From assembly GCF_046630445.1 (NCBI RefSeq), contig NC_092340.1, positions 360,820,001-360,884,000 of the forward strand: a DNA stretch of 64,000 nt. The letters are read 5' to 3'. This stretch comes from Rutidosis leptorrhynchoides. Its lineage: Eukaryota > Streptophyta > Magnoliopsida > Asterales > Asteraceae. Each line of letters begins with the position of its first letter. Position 1 is the stretch's first letter. Positions 38,920-50,441 of this stretch are shown piece after piece. The translations under genes and the position numbers were made by a program. The notes below the pieces were generated by a model. The model did not search any database. It saw only the letters and a program-made list of their open reading frames with translations, and was not told where the DNA came from.

Positions 38920-38998
38920 TTGCTTCCCATTGGCTATAGACATCGCTTATTAACTGAGTGGCCGGTGGTTCAAACCCTGACTCTTTTTTTTTTTTTTT
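38920..38998 (+). mobile_element. tRNA-like Pol III unit or SINE head with T-run
   Basis: A-box-like TGGCTATAGAC (38931) and a good B box GGTTCAAACCC (38967-38977) are followed at 38983 by a run of about 17 T. No cloverleaf forms with normal tRNA arms, so this is a SINE-type head, not a tRNA gene. Confidence 0.5.
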
Positions 38999-39426
38999 TC
39001 AACTTACAGCTTTTAAACTAAATCTTCTTTAGACTATTCCTAACTCTGACTGTGATTTCAGAGTCGGATTGTGCAATTTTTGGTGAAAAAGTGAGATTTT
39101 GAATGTGACTGTATTTGACCCCGTTAAGCCAAAAAATCAAGTTTTTTTTGTGTCGAATATTTAGAGGATGATACGGTAAAACTTATTGAAAATTGGTTGG
39201 AAAAAAATAAATAAATAACAAAAATAAAAATTGTGTAAAGATATGATTGGTGGGGCCAAATCTCACGCTCAAACAAAGTACCGTCAAGTTTTCGACTAAA
39301 ACCTCCATCCGTCACAATCTCACGCTATTATCCACCGTCACTTGCCATCAAGCATATCCACCTCATCTGATGGGAACAATTTGACGTGGTGATATAATCA
39401 GTCTGACTCACTAGGTATCCTTATTA
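38999..39426. other. Intergenic, no gene seen
   Basis: No coding sequence. An ACTCTGACTGTGATTTCAGAGT hairpin-like patch (39044-39065) is the only structure noted. Confidence 0.45.
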
Positions 39427-39629
39427 TAAACTGTGATGACCCGAAATTTTTTGACTTATTTAAACCAATTCTCTATACGATTTATTATTTTAACACGCTA
39501 AACAAAGTCTGTTAGATTGAGTCTCAAAATTTTAGAACTGTTACATATATACAATTACCTTTGACTACTCTCGACGATTCATGAACAATTATATGTATGT
39601 ATATATATATGTACAAGTAAAAACGACTT

Positions 39630-39825
39630 TCCTACAGTAAAACCCTATTTGCTACAGTAAAAATTACTTTGCTACAGTAAAACACAATTTGCTACAGTAT
39701 TTTGCTACAGTGCTACAGTGAAAACGAGTTTGCTACAGTGATTTGCTACAGTAAAACGCTATTTGCTACAGTGAATCACTATTTGCTACAGTAAATACTA
39801 TTTGCTACAGTAACACTATTTGATG
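39630..39825. repeat. Array of GCTACAGT motifs in solo LTR F
   Basis: Eleven GCTACAGT motifs, mostly as TTTGCTACAGTAAAA, spaced 13-27 bp, with a twelfth at about 39909. Confidence 0.85.
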
Positions 39826-39858
39826 TCGGCAAACTAGCAAACAAAAACAGAAAAGGCG

Positions 39859-39908
39859 GCCATGCGATCGCATGGCAAAAACACTGAAAACTCATGCGAT
39901 CGCATGAG
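39859..39908. repeat. Two perfect 18-bp palindromes sharing a CATGCGATCGCATG core
   Basis: GCCATGCGATCGCATGGC at 39859-39876 and CTCATGCGATCGCATGAG at 39891-39908. They have the same 14-bp core but different, compensated outer pairs. Confidence 0.8.
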
Positions 39909-41016
39909 CTACAGTAAATCGAAAAGTACTATAAAATGTCAGTTTTGCTCGACGAAATTCTTCATAATTATTTATGTACGTAAATTTTAATTTATAATTA
40001 TAATTATAATTATAATTTTAATTTAAGTTAATAATAATAAAGTATATTCGAGGGTGTTTTAATTCGGGTTTCAAACCGCTTTAAGCTAAGGAAATATTGG
40101 GTATTGTTTGGGGTATTGTTCTTGAATCCAAGGCCAACCAGACAGTCATCTACCGTCATTACGTCTACGCAATTTGCCTACAATATTGAGTCTCAATATT
40201 GAACTGTGAGTTTATAGTCTCCCTTTTTAAATACTTTAAATATTTTTGGGCTGAGAATACATGCAATTTATTTTAAACGCAATAAGACACAAGTACATAC
40301 AAAATTCTACACTGAGTTAAACCGAAAATCCCTTAGCTTTGGTAACTAGTAGCTGCCAGTACATAGGATATGGACTGGTGGGCGCGAATAATTGTATATG
40401 GATCCATAGGGCTTGACATCCCCGTCCGAGCTAGAGCGCTAGCCTTTTAACGGACGTATGTTATTTGAGTTTAAGACACGTTGGTTTGCGTGTATTAAAA
40501 CGAATGGGGTAATTATCACTATAGAGTTAAGTTTAGTTACCAGGGTGCTCTGTTACGTAGAATCTATTGATAAACTTTTGATGAAATCTTGTGGTCTATC
40601 TTTATATATGTTTATGACTCGAGCAATTAAACCTATAACTCACCAACATTCGTGTTGACTTTTTAGCATGTTTTATTCTCAGGTCCTTAGAATGCTTCCG
40701 CTGTGATGTGCTTGTTGCCTGCATGGAGTCTCTCATGCTTTGTACAAAGTTTATTGCATTCAAAATAAAACTGCGTTGTGTAATAAATAATTGGACTGTG
40801 ATGTCAACCTGTAAATTAAAGACTTATGTATTTCGGGGTTTTGCTTATACCTAAGCACTCGCCCACATGTTTATAACTTTCTATGTTTAGAAAGTCACTT
40901 ATTTTAATGAATGCAATATTTTATCAAAACGTATCATATAGAGGTCAAAACCTCACTGTGAAATCAATGATTAACGTGCCGCGTCAATAGCGATTTTGAC
41001 GGGTCGTTACATAAAC

Positions 41017-41302
41017 TCACGAAAAACACATTATTTATGAACCTTAGTTTTATTAAATTATTTATGAGGGTTCTAATAGCTTGTTCCCTTTAAAGTTTTC
41101 GTCATGATAGCTTGAACTCGAGTGGGATTTTTATCGAGTAAAACGAATGATTAGAGCCATTGGGAATGCAACGCCCTTGACCCATTCTCAAACTTCGACC
41201 GACCCTTAGTTTATCAATTATATTATATTATACTGTATTCTAATTCACATAATTAATGGAGACATCTTACTGGTGGCAAGTTACTATTGAAACCATATTT
41301 GA
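41017..41302. other. Intergenic, no gene seen
   Basis: Spacer between solo LTR F and MITE 2; nothing recognised. Confidence 0.5.
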
Positions 41303-41717
41303 ATATGGGTCAAGGTTATAAATGATGCGAGACATGGTCGAGACGATCGAGATTTGGAGCGTAGCAACGGTCAAGATGGGCCGAGACGGATGTTGACCAA
41401 CGTTAACTTTTTATATATATTTTAAACATAAACATTTTCAAATTCGATTATGTACAATTAAAAGTAAATATATATGTTTAATTTGATACATTTGTTTAAA
41501 ATATATTCTAAAAGTCAACGTTGGCCAAAATCTGTCTTGACCCCGTCTCAACTGTTTTCAAGATTTTTGACCACTTTTTACCCTTGTTGACTTTTGTTTA
41601 ACTGTTGACTGTTTTTTTTACTTGTTTTTAGATATGTTGAAACGGTACACAAGTTAATCCATTATGACCTCTGTTGCGACACCCGTCTCGGACGTGTTTC
41701 ACAACACTGATATGGGT
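41303..41717. mobile_element. hAT-like MITE 2 (41311-41709) with 8-bp target duplication
   Basis: A perfect ATATGGGT duplication (41303-41310 and 41710-41717) brackets 399 bp. The left end is CAAGGTTATAAATGATGCGA; the right end, reversed, is CAGTGTTGTGAAACACGT. Internal arms around GTTGACCAACGTTAAC and its complement near 41515 fold back. Size, terminal CAAGGTT/CAGT pairing and AAGTCAACGT motifs match MITE 1 at 5200-5603. Confidence 0.8.
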
Positions 41718-41982
41718 TTTGAGTTGGAAAGCATTATGTACAACTTTATAGTAAAACACTTTTGAAGCATTAAGAAATCGTTGTGACTAAGAAAAACATT
41801 CAAGTTATTTGTGTTTAATTGGTGTGATCTTCGTAGCGTAGTGCGGACCCGCGAAACTAGTTTTAGATGAACGCATTTTTAAAAGGATGACGATTATTTT
41901 ATGTCAATCATTTTATTGATTTATTGAATGAATTTGTACATTAAATTTTGTAATTTAGTATACAAACAAAGAATATATAATT
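41718..41982. other. Intergenic, no gene seen
   Basis: Spacer following MITE 2; no coding sequence. Confidence 0.5.
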
Positions 41983-42053
41983 ATACTGGTCTAGCGATAT
42001 CTAGGTGTCACTTTAACTATGGGGTTATGTGTTCAAGTCTAGGATAAAGTATA
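41983..42053 (+). mobile_element. SINE head (tRNA-like A and B boxes)
   Basis: TGGTCTAGCGATATCTAGG fits a Pol III A box (TGGTCTAGCGG type), followed after about 30 bp by GTGTTCAAGTCTAGG as B box (42030-42042). The body is cut 20 bp later by the MULE-like MITE. Confidence 0.55.
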
Positions 42054-42873
42054 CTTATATACGATTTTTTTTTTAAATGGTAATAATTTTGATCCAACTT
42101 TCAAAAATGGAAAAAAAGAAAAATTCGTTGCAATAATGGTAAAACCGAAGTTTGAAACTTCGGATTTGGCAAAACCGAAGTTTCAAACTTCGGTTTTGTT
42201 TTTTTTTCTTTTTTTTTACAAAAAAAAAATAAATAATAAAAAAAGCAAAACCGAAGTTTGAAAATTCGGTTTTGCTTTTTTATAATTTTTTTTTTTGTAA
42301 AACCCTATGCCCGTATAATTAATGAGGATGATAATACAACCGTAGAAAATAGAAAGTTGTTGTACTGTGAAGGAAACTAATAAGAGTATACCCCACTATA
42401 CAATAAATCTGACTCCCCTCTATATGTTAATATGACTCACATCTTATCAATCATATTTTTTTATTTTTTATTTTATAATTTTTTAATCAGACTACACTCT
42501 TCATCTCATGCTTTTATTTAACAGAGATCCTCTTATATTTTTTCCAACTCTTTTGTTCCATATTTTCATCCATTTTTATCTAATTTATATCATCCTCGTT
42601 AATTATATGGGCATAGGGTTTAAAAAAATAAAAAAAAATTATAAAAAAAGCAAAACCGAATTTTCAAACTTCGGTTTTGCTTTTTTTATTATTATTTTTT
42701 TTTTTTGTAAAAAAAATGAAAAAAAAAACAAAACCGAAGTTTGAAACTTCGGAAATGGCAAAACCGAAGTTCCAAACTTCGGTTTTACCATTTTTGCAAC
42801 GAATTTTTCTTTTTTTCCATTTTTGAAAGTTGGATCAAAATTATTACCATTTAAAAAAAATCGCTTATATACG
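42054..42873. mobile_element. Palindromic MULE-like MITE (42064-42863)
   Basis: An 800-bp foldback. Long inverted arms, beginning AAATGGTAATAATTTTGATC at the left with the exact complement at the right, close over a centre at about 42300-42610. It is flanked by the direct repeat CTTATATACG (42054-42063 and 42864-42873). A 9-10-bp duplication is the Mutator-like signature. Several CCGAAGTTTNAAACTTCGG units form smaller hairpins within each arm. The 78-codon plus-strand ORF inside (42508-42744) is low-complexity and not a gene. Confidence 0.8.
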
Positions 42874-43793
42874 GAGTAATTGTGAAAAAAATTGGGATGT
42901 GTGAGTTGATTTTTTAAATATATATATTTAATTATGGCGAATTTATAAGAGTTGTCAGTAAATTTATAATCGTGTGGCTAAATTTTATTATTTAGCTAAA
43001 GTTGCAAATTATAACGAGATCCAAGAAAGATTTTGCTTTAATTCTATCTTTTATCTTTTGACTTGAAAGTGCGCCTTTTATAAACAAGCTAGCATGAAGT
43101 CTGTAGTTATCGGCTATGACATTATGGTTATGTCAATAATGGGTTCAATGAATCCTGAATTTTCTGACCCAAATTGTTCTAATTTCACGTTGTTCTACTT
43201 GCACATCGCGTTTAATAATATCATCAATTAATGATAAAAAATAATAAGTATTTCAATAGAAATTTATACTTGGTTTATAAAACAATTATTCGTTTGAATG
43301 GAGAGAGCGCTTAAAGTCAGTCACAATTTAATAGGAAAGTATTTCGTTATACATTTGAGAAATTTCTACCAATTCATCAAAATTTTCTTATGCTCCAATG
43401 GAAAAATGGATTGGATTAGACGTATATGTAAAAGTCTTAGGTAACTGTGTTATTTTATTTTTGAAAGTTATTCATGTACTCGGTAATAACGAATCTCAAC
43501 TTTGTGCTTAGTTATTAGTTATGATTAGATAGATGATTATATCTATTTCGCAATAAAAAAAAATAAAAAATATCTATTTCGCAAAAAACTTTATAAGATA
43601 ATTAAGATAGACTACTCTTAAATTCATATTAGATATTTGAAACACTCAACTGTATTTCCTTTTGAATTTTGATGACCTTTCGATCGCCTCATTCATAAAT
43701 GGGCGCAACTACTTGAAGCCATAGTAGATATCGACCTCTGTCTTCTTCATGTCTTTGACAGATTAACATTATTTTACGTCTTGGTCTTGTGAA
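42874..43793. other. Intergenic, no gene seen
   Basis: Non-coding sequence up to D's target duplication. Confidence 0.5.
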
Positions 43794-43966
43794 AATAATG
43801 TAGTGACCCGGAAATTTCCGATCAAATTTAAACTTAATCCTTATATAATTCCGACATGATAAGCAAAGTCTGTATTGTTGAAATCTCAAAAACTTTGAAC
43901 TGTGTTCATATAATTGTTTACCCTTTGACTGTGCCCAACGATTCACGAACAATTGTGTGTAAATAA

Positions 43967-43971
<5 letters not shown>

Positions 43972-44036
<65 letters not shown>
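43972..44036. repeat. (AT)n microsatellite, 65 bp
   Basis: In D's 5' LTR; counterpart 52186-52245 is 60 bp. Confidence 0.95.
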
Positions 44037-44039
<3 letters not shown>

Positions 44040-46064
44040 AAATTATAAATATTAAAGAGTCAGTAAGTTATATAATTAATAGTAATATATTTGTAGTATT
44101 ATTACCATTGATTTCACTATTATTATCAATATTTGTATCATTAATATTATTATATAATGTATATATGAAATTTGATATGTACAAGTATTATTATTAATAT
44201 TAGTATTATTATCATTATTAATTCTATTGTTATTATTATGATCTGTTTCATTAGTATTAGATATTAAAATTGTATAATTAGTGTTATTATGATTAATATT
44301 ATTTATATACTTATTATTAGTAGTAATATTATTAATAATTAATGTATATATTTATTTATATAAACTATAATTAAATACACATGTAAACATATATAGAAAA
44401 TACAGTATATATATATTCAAAGATATATACAGATATATATCTATATAAAAACAGTATATACATATTAAATACAATCCAATACGTATTCTGTTAGCCATCA
44501 CCATCATTGTAAATTATTTTCTTCTTCTTCTTCTGTTCTTAATTGGTACTTCATATCTGCAATTCGTTATCAATCCAATCTTCACTGCAAAAAGCCAAAC
44601 GCGTAAACACAAATTCTATTATAAATCAAAATCAAGTTTTGTATTTTTTTCTCTTGTTCTGTCCTTCCTCCTCTTATTCGTGATCTTCTTGTCGACTAAT
44701 ATCTTCACAACAATACAAGACTTGATAGATTTTTATCTCAACAATTATAACCCACCACATCCATCCAACCCATGTTAAATCACTGCAAAATGTTCGATCA
44801 CCAATCTCTTTATCTCTCTCTAATCTTTCTTGGTGAACAAACATTAACCACCACCTTCATAATATATATTTTTCGCTTCATCAACACTACAACAAACCAC
44901 CTTGTGTTCGTTTATGTTTAATCGATCACCACCTCCACCATGAACATAAACATCCATCGCCACCACAAGACCCACCACCATCAACGAGAACCATAATCAT
45001 CGTCTTTAATATTTTCTTTCCCTCTTTCATTTCATTTCCAATTCTGTCACAAGAATATGGTTGTGCAGCCTACAATCATCTTTATTTTCTTACTCTTTTC
45101 TTCGATTAACACCTGAGATTTTATTCAGATCAAACGGGTATGAAACAACTTGCAAATCACCAATTTGAACCATCAAGGTCATAACCCGTTATCTCTCTCT
45201 CTCTTTCTTCTCTCTTCTCCTTTGTATTTTCCTGCTGCATACTTCTGTGTTTGCCGTTTCCTTTAATAAACCGCCACATGCCAAACACCCCTTTATTTAT
45301 AATATCAGTCGACATGATGAGAGTAGTAATATCAACGTGGCTATTTAATTATATAATAATCTTCTTTGGCCGATAATGAGATTACTAAAGGAACGTCTTT
45401 TTTTACTTTATTATGAGGGTGGGACAAAGTTTACATATTATGGCAGACAAAACAAATGTGGGTATCAAATAGGATTAAATTAGTGGATTGATAAGTATGG
45501 TGGGGTTGAGGAAAACGAATCCTATGTGTAGTAGTTGAGGCAAAAACCGAATTACCATATTCAATCTCTAATCTCTATTCTAGCCAATCACGTTTACACA
45601 TCTTTACTTGGGCCGAAGTTTATTATTTCCTGTTGGACATACGATTCAGTTTTTCTAATTGGGTCGAGACCCATCTGCTATTTCCTGCTGGACTGTTATG
45701 ATCGGTTGTAGCATGGGATTGCAAGACATCGCCATTTGTGGGAATTATAAATGTTTCGCATTAGAATAAATAAAGGTGATTACTCTTGTATATTTTCGGT
45801 TTATGATTGATCGAGGAAGAAACGAAGTCACGAGGGTGATGAGCAAGAGTATGATGTTGAATATGAAAATGATAAGGATTACGGTTAGGTGATGACTTTG
45901 TATGATAATGATAATGTAATCGTGAAGTGATACATGAATTCATGTAGAAGATATATGATAATAGAGATGATGACGATGCAGATGTACGTGGGTGTGTATA
46001 ATGAGGACAGTCGAAATATGGGATGATACAAATAGAATACGTATTAAAAACAGAAAAGTATTGA

Positions 46065-46140
46065 CAGGAGGATGGTTGGGTATGTAGAGTTTAAACGAAG
46101 GGTCGTGGGTTCAATCCCCGGTTATGGCAAAATTATTTTT
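46065..46140 (+). other. tRNA-like Pol III segment 1 in D's LTR
   Basis: A-box-like GATGGTTGGGTATG and B box GGGTTCAATCC (46107-46117), then a T run (TTATTTTT near 46137). The same segment is at about 54284-54352 in the 3' LTR. Confidence 0.5.
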
Positions 46141-46284
46141 AATTAACAACAAAAATGTTGGGCCATGACTAGTATTTCTCTGTTGGGCTTCGATTTCATT
46201 TGGGCCGAGTTCTATTTTAATGTATGTTGGGCCGAAGGAAACTAGTTAAATATATATGGTATACGGGTTATATCAGATAAACTA

Positions 46285-46368
46285 GGTAGCAGGAATGGTT
46301 AAGGGTGTTAGCGGTATAGCGAGAGTTCACGGGTTCAAGTCCTAGCAAGGACAGATTTGTTATTTTTT
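46285..46368 (+). other. tRNA-like Pol III segment 2 in D's LTR
   Basis: A-box-like AATGGTTAAGGGTG and B box GGTTCAAGTCC (46332-46342), 37 bp apart, followed by an 8-T run near 46362. Counterpart at about 54500-54575. Confidence 0.5.
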
Positions 46369-46549
46369 TTGGAGATCACACCCTTAAGGTAGTTTCTATT
46401 ATTATTAATGTTATTATCATTATTATTTTTGTTATTATTATTATTATTATTAAGTATTGTTATTATTATTATTATGGTCATTAAAAATTATTATTACTAA
46501 TACAAGTAGTAAATAAAATTTATTATTAATACGATTATAATTACAATGA

Positions 46550-46691
<142 letters not shown>

Positions 46692-47439
46692 CTAAAATTA
46701 ATATCATTACTAATATGTGTGTTATTATTATTAACATGTATAGGATTATTATTATCATTTTTAACGATATCATTTTTATTATTATTAGTATTATCATTGT
46801 TAATGAAGTTATTATTATTAGTAACTCATTAATATAAAAACTATCATTTCTAACAAATAAATATTTTTATACAAAATATATTTAGTGCATATACTATAAC
46901 GATATTAAAATCTCATATAACTACATATTAACATTATATAGATAAATATATATTTTTATCATGCATAAACACTAAAATAAATTGTTATATTAGCTATATA
47001 AAATATATAAACTAAACATATTAAATGTATCTATATAACATATGAGATAACAAGTATGTTATTAATAATAATATATATAAACTTGTTCGATTACGATTAT
47101 ATGTTTTAATAGATATACAAATGATATAGGTTCGTGAATCCGAGGTCAACCTTACACTTGTTCAATGATGTTATATGTATTTTACTACAAAATACAGTAT
47201 GGTGAGTTTCATTTGCCTTTTTACCCTTTACATTTTTGGGCTGAGAATACATGCGCAACTTTTATAACTGTTTTACGAAATAGACACAAGTAATCGAACT
47301 GCATTCTATGATAGAATTATCTGGGGTTGGGATTAATTATTATGGCACGTATTATCACTGGTTTATTTCGGTTTGAGCGAATGAGCTCCCGAGTTGAATG
47401 AATAGTTTGTATTTTGGCACCGGTTGTCCTATATTTTAT

Positions 47440-47550
47440 ATACATGTGTTCAGCCGTGGGGGAGTAAAGACCGGAACAGAGGTTCTATATTTTGAAGGCA
47501 CATGTATTTAGCCGTGGGGTGAAAGACCGGCACAGACGGTTACTATTATA
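47440..47550. repeat. Two-fold ~75-bp repeat in D's LTR
   Basis: ACATGTRTTYAGCCGTGGGG, GTAAAGACCGG and ACAGAGGTT-like blocks occur twice in succession. The same is seen at about 55600-55705. Confidence 0.7.
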
Positions 47551-48060
47551 TTTTGGAATCCTCACCAGGTGTTCTTCATATGAATGATATTTTTGTACAG
47601 TTGGAATGGGACTTATGTACGACGTTTTATAATACTTAAAATCTTGTGGTCTATTAAAATGATGAAAATGAAATGATTACTATAAACTAATGAACTCACC
47701 AACCTTTTGGTTGACACTTGAAAGCATGTTTATTCTCAGGTTTGAAAGAAATCTTCCGCTGTGCATTAGCTCATTTTAAGGATATTATTTGGAGTCAATC
47801 ATGACATATTTCAAAAGACGTTGCATTCAAGTCGTTGAAGTTCATTAGAGATTATTATTAAGTAAATAATGGATTAGGTCATTTATAGTTTGGATATTAT
47901 GAAATGGTATGCATACCTGTCAACTTTCGTTGTAAGGAAAGTTTGTCATTTAAAAACGAATGCAATGTTTGTAAAATGAATCATATAGAGGTCAAGTACC
48001 TCGCGATGTAATCATATGTTATTGTATTCGTCCCTATGGATTGGGTCGGGTCGTCTCATG

Positions 48061-48072
48061 TGGTATCAGAGC
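48061..48072 (+). promoter_or_regulatory. Element D primer-binding site (initiator tRNA-Met type)
   Basis: TGGTATCAGAGC, two bases after the LTR end. Confidence 0.9.
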
Positions 48073-48490
48073 GGTGGTCTTAGCGAACCATGTCTGCATT
48101 AGTGTGTCTAACTGATAAGTCGTTAGGATGCATTAGTGAGTCTGGACTTCGACCGTGTCTACATGTCAAAAGTTTTGCTTATCATTTTGTGTCAAAAATT
48201 ATCTGCTTATCATTCTTAGAGAATCACTTGCTTATCATTCTTAGTCTAGACACGTTTTACTGCATTGACTGCATGAATAGTGTATAGATAAAATTCATAT
48301 CTTAGCGTATCTGCTACTTCATATCTTAGCGTATCTGTTACTGTAACTTTTCCTGACCACTTCCGTAGATTCCTCCGTAACTTATGGAATTTTAGTATTA
48401 TATATGCATATGTAAATTATGTATTGCAGGGTACTAATCTACATCCTATAATCTATTTCTTATCGAAAATCCTTTATCTGATCGTACGAG

Positions 48491-49018
48491 ATGAATCCTG
48501 CAACCAGTTTGAGTCCCTCAGATTCCGATAGCTATTCCGATAGTTATTCCGACAGCTATTCCGACATAGATGTTCACCTAAGCTCCGAAAACAGCGTCAT
48601 CAGCATGAATCAACCAATCAGCCATTACCAATTTATCTGATGGGTTCGTAGTCGACTTAATTAATGGAAACGCGCAGAAGGCAATCCCTTCCACCAACCG
48701 AATTCACCTCTTGACAATGAACCTGAAGCGTTTACCGGCGAACCTGTTTGAGACACCATTTTCAATCTCATTTCCAGGGTTACTCGACAAGATTATATTC
48801 TATCCACAATTCTGAACCTTATTCATCTGCTCGTTCCGACCGACAATCATCCTGGAGTAATAAGTCAACGAGCTTCGCGCTCAAATAATAATTTTGGAGG
48901 ATATAGTGCAAAACGTACCAGCGTCAACAACATCATACGTCTCAACATCGCAATCTATACCTCGAGCATAATATTCGTTCTACATCTTGTTCTACATCGG
49001 TTATCTTATTCTACATGA
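48491..49018 (+). pseudogene. Unrecognised 176-codon frame in D's interior, with three internal stops
   Basis: From ATG at 48491 one frame runs without any indel to TGA at 49016-49018, broken only by TGA (48638-48640), TAA (near 48663) and TGA (near 48750). The first 49 codons hold a Ser-Asp-Ser-Tyr repeat (SDSYSDSYSDSYSD). Later come GNPFHQPNSPLDNEPEAFTG and NLISRVTRQDYIL. All three stops fit C-to-T change of CGA or CAA codons. It lies where gag should start, but I see no capsid or zinc-knuckle motif. It may be a family-specific extra ORF. Confidence 0.45.
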
Positions 49019-49726
49019 CGTTCTATATCATTGATCTTCGTTCGACATGATGATTATGTAATCTCTAATATTTTAGAGATTATGTACTCTAGTTCTAACC
49101 ATAAATCGGATGAGTTTAATATCATATTAACTCATTAAATCCATGATTACATCTGAAGAAAATATATATGTAAGTATATATTTACATAAAGATTGTAATT
49201 AAAAATTCTTTCGTACAAACTGTTAATGGTGAAAATATTTTAACGGGTAGGTAATACCCGAGGAATATTTAAGATTTCACATTAATAAGTTACATTGTAC
49301 ATTCCTCAAATCTGATCCAACAGTCATTTCCTATCCTACTTACATCCACAGATATATGAATCCGTTCACCACATAATAACCATTCCCATTCAAATTTCAT
49401 ATTTGGATTTGGACCTATCAGAATCCAACAAGTGGCATAATGAAGAAAACATTGGAAAAATAAAATTTGTTAGAAACAAACAATTTAACTATGAGAAGAA
49501 TTTTGCTAAGAATCCACGCTAACTGTCCTAGCTAACTATTCCTAGATAACTGGTTACATTTTATTTATCATAATTTAATTATCGCAATTTACATTCTCGC
49601 AATTTTATTTATCGTCATTTAATTTCTGTTATTTATTTTACGCACTTTATTTATCGTCATTCTGTTATTTACGCATTTTAAATATCGGGACACGTATACA
49701 ATGTTTTGACATATCATATCGACCCA

Positions 49727-49728
<2 letters not shown>

Positions 49729-49806
<78 letters not shown>
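49729..49806. repeat. (AT)n microsatellite, 78 bp, in D's interior
   Basis: Pure TA run. Confidence 0.95.
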
Positions 49807-49809
<3 letters not shown>

Positions 49810-50117
49810 TTTGAGTTGTGATCGAGTCTGAGACATGTACACGGGTCACGATACGTATTAATTAATTCGAATATTATATATTAAATTATATATGAATTAT
49901 TGGACTGTTAACTGTGGACTATCGACTGTGGACTAATAACATTGGACAATTAAAATGAATTAAAATATTGATTATAACATATGAAACTAAACAATTCTTC
50001 AAGTTTGCCACTTGATTTCATCTTAAACCTCATTTGTATCTTGATGATTACAATCTGCGTTCAAACATTTCGTAATTCTTGAAAACACCTCAATCGGGAG
50101 GATGAACTAACCGCACT

Positions 50118-50441
50118 TCATCTATGGAAGAAAAGATTTACGCATATAGTTATGCACCTGAAAAATTCTCGGAACCTGTATAAATGTTTAACACGTATCT
50201 GTGCTAGCTTCTTTGGCATTGTTATTTTCGAAAATAACAACGCAATTTCTTTTCAAATTAGCCAATTTTGTGACAGCTCCAGCAAATCAACTTCAAGTTT
50301 TTCATTCGAATAAACAAAGATTACCCCTTCATCATTGTTATCGGGGAACCCTTCATATCTCGCCACATTAGCATTAAACTTACCAGCAACTTCACTACTC
50401 ATTGACTTGAGTCTCTCCGAAAAATCAGTATATTTGTTCAT
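50118..50441 (-). pseudogene. Antisense 108-codon frame in D's interior, one internal stop
   Basis: On the minus strand ATG at 50441 opens MNKYTDFSERLKSMSSEVAG, then NANVARYEGFPDNNDEGVIF and NEKLEVDLLELSQNWLI. A TGA follows (50253-50255), then 44 more codons without a stop (KEIALLFSKITMP…RFREFFRC). The acidic, non-repetitive composition looks protein-coding and unlike the AT-rich surroundings. Antisense extra ORFs are known in some plant Ty3/gypsy lineages. Function unknown. Confidence 0.4.

Larger units (their letters stand above)
39432..41011 (+). mobile_element. Solo LTR F (1580 bp), related to LTRs of C and D
   Basis: Begins TGTGATGACCCGAAATTTT and ends GACGGGTCGTTACA. It is flanked by a perfect TAAAC duplication (39427-39431 and 41012-41016) with no internal domain, so it arose by LTR-LTR recombination. 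Its first 170 bp match the start of D's LTR (AAGCAAAGTCTGT, TCTCAAAA, CGATTCA, GAACAATT in order). Its end shares CATATAGAGGTCAA with D. The 66-codon ORF at 40458-40658 shows nothing recognisable. Confidence 0.9.

Noticed and set aside
38920-38998. A tRNA gene here or at 46071-46360
   Set aside because: A and B boxes are present but I cannot form acceptor and anticodon arms; SINE-type or LTR-embedded heads fit better.
42508-42744. 78-codon plus ORF
   Set aside because: Low-complexity Phe/Lys-rich translation of the MULE-like MITE arm.
43689-43952. Minus ORF with start MFVNRWAQSKGKQ, repeated at 51975-52166
   Set aside because: It repeats because it covers the start of D's two LTRs, is antisense to the element, and its C-terminal end differs between copies.
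45761-45943. His/Ser-rich 60-codon minus ORF in D's LTR (also 53952-54155)
   Set aside because: The two LTR copies differ by an indel in this frame, changing the protein end, which argues against coding selection.
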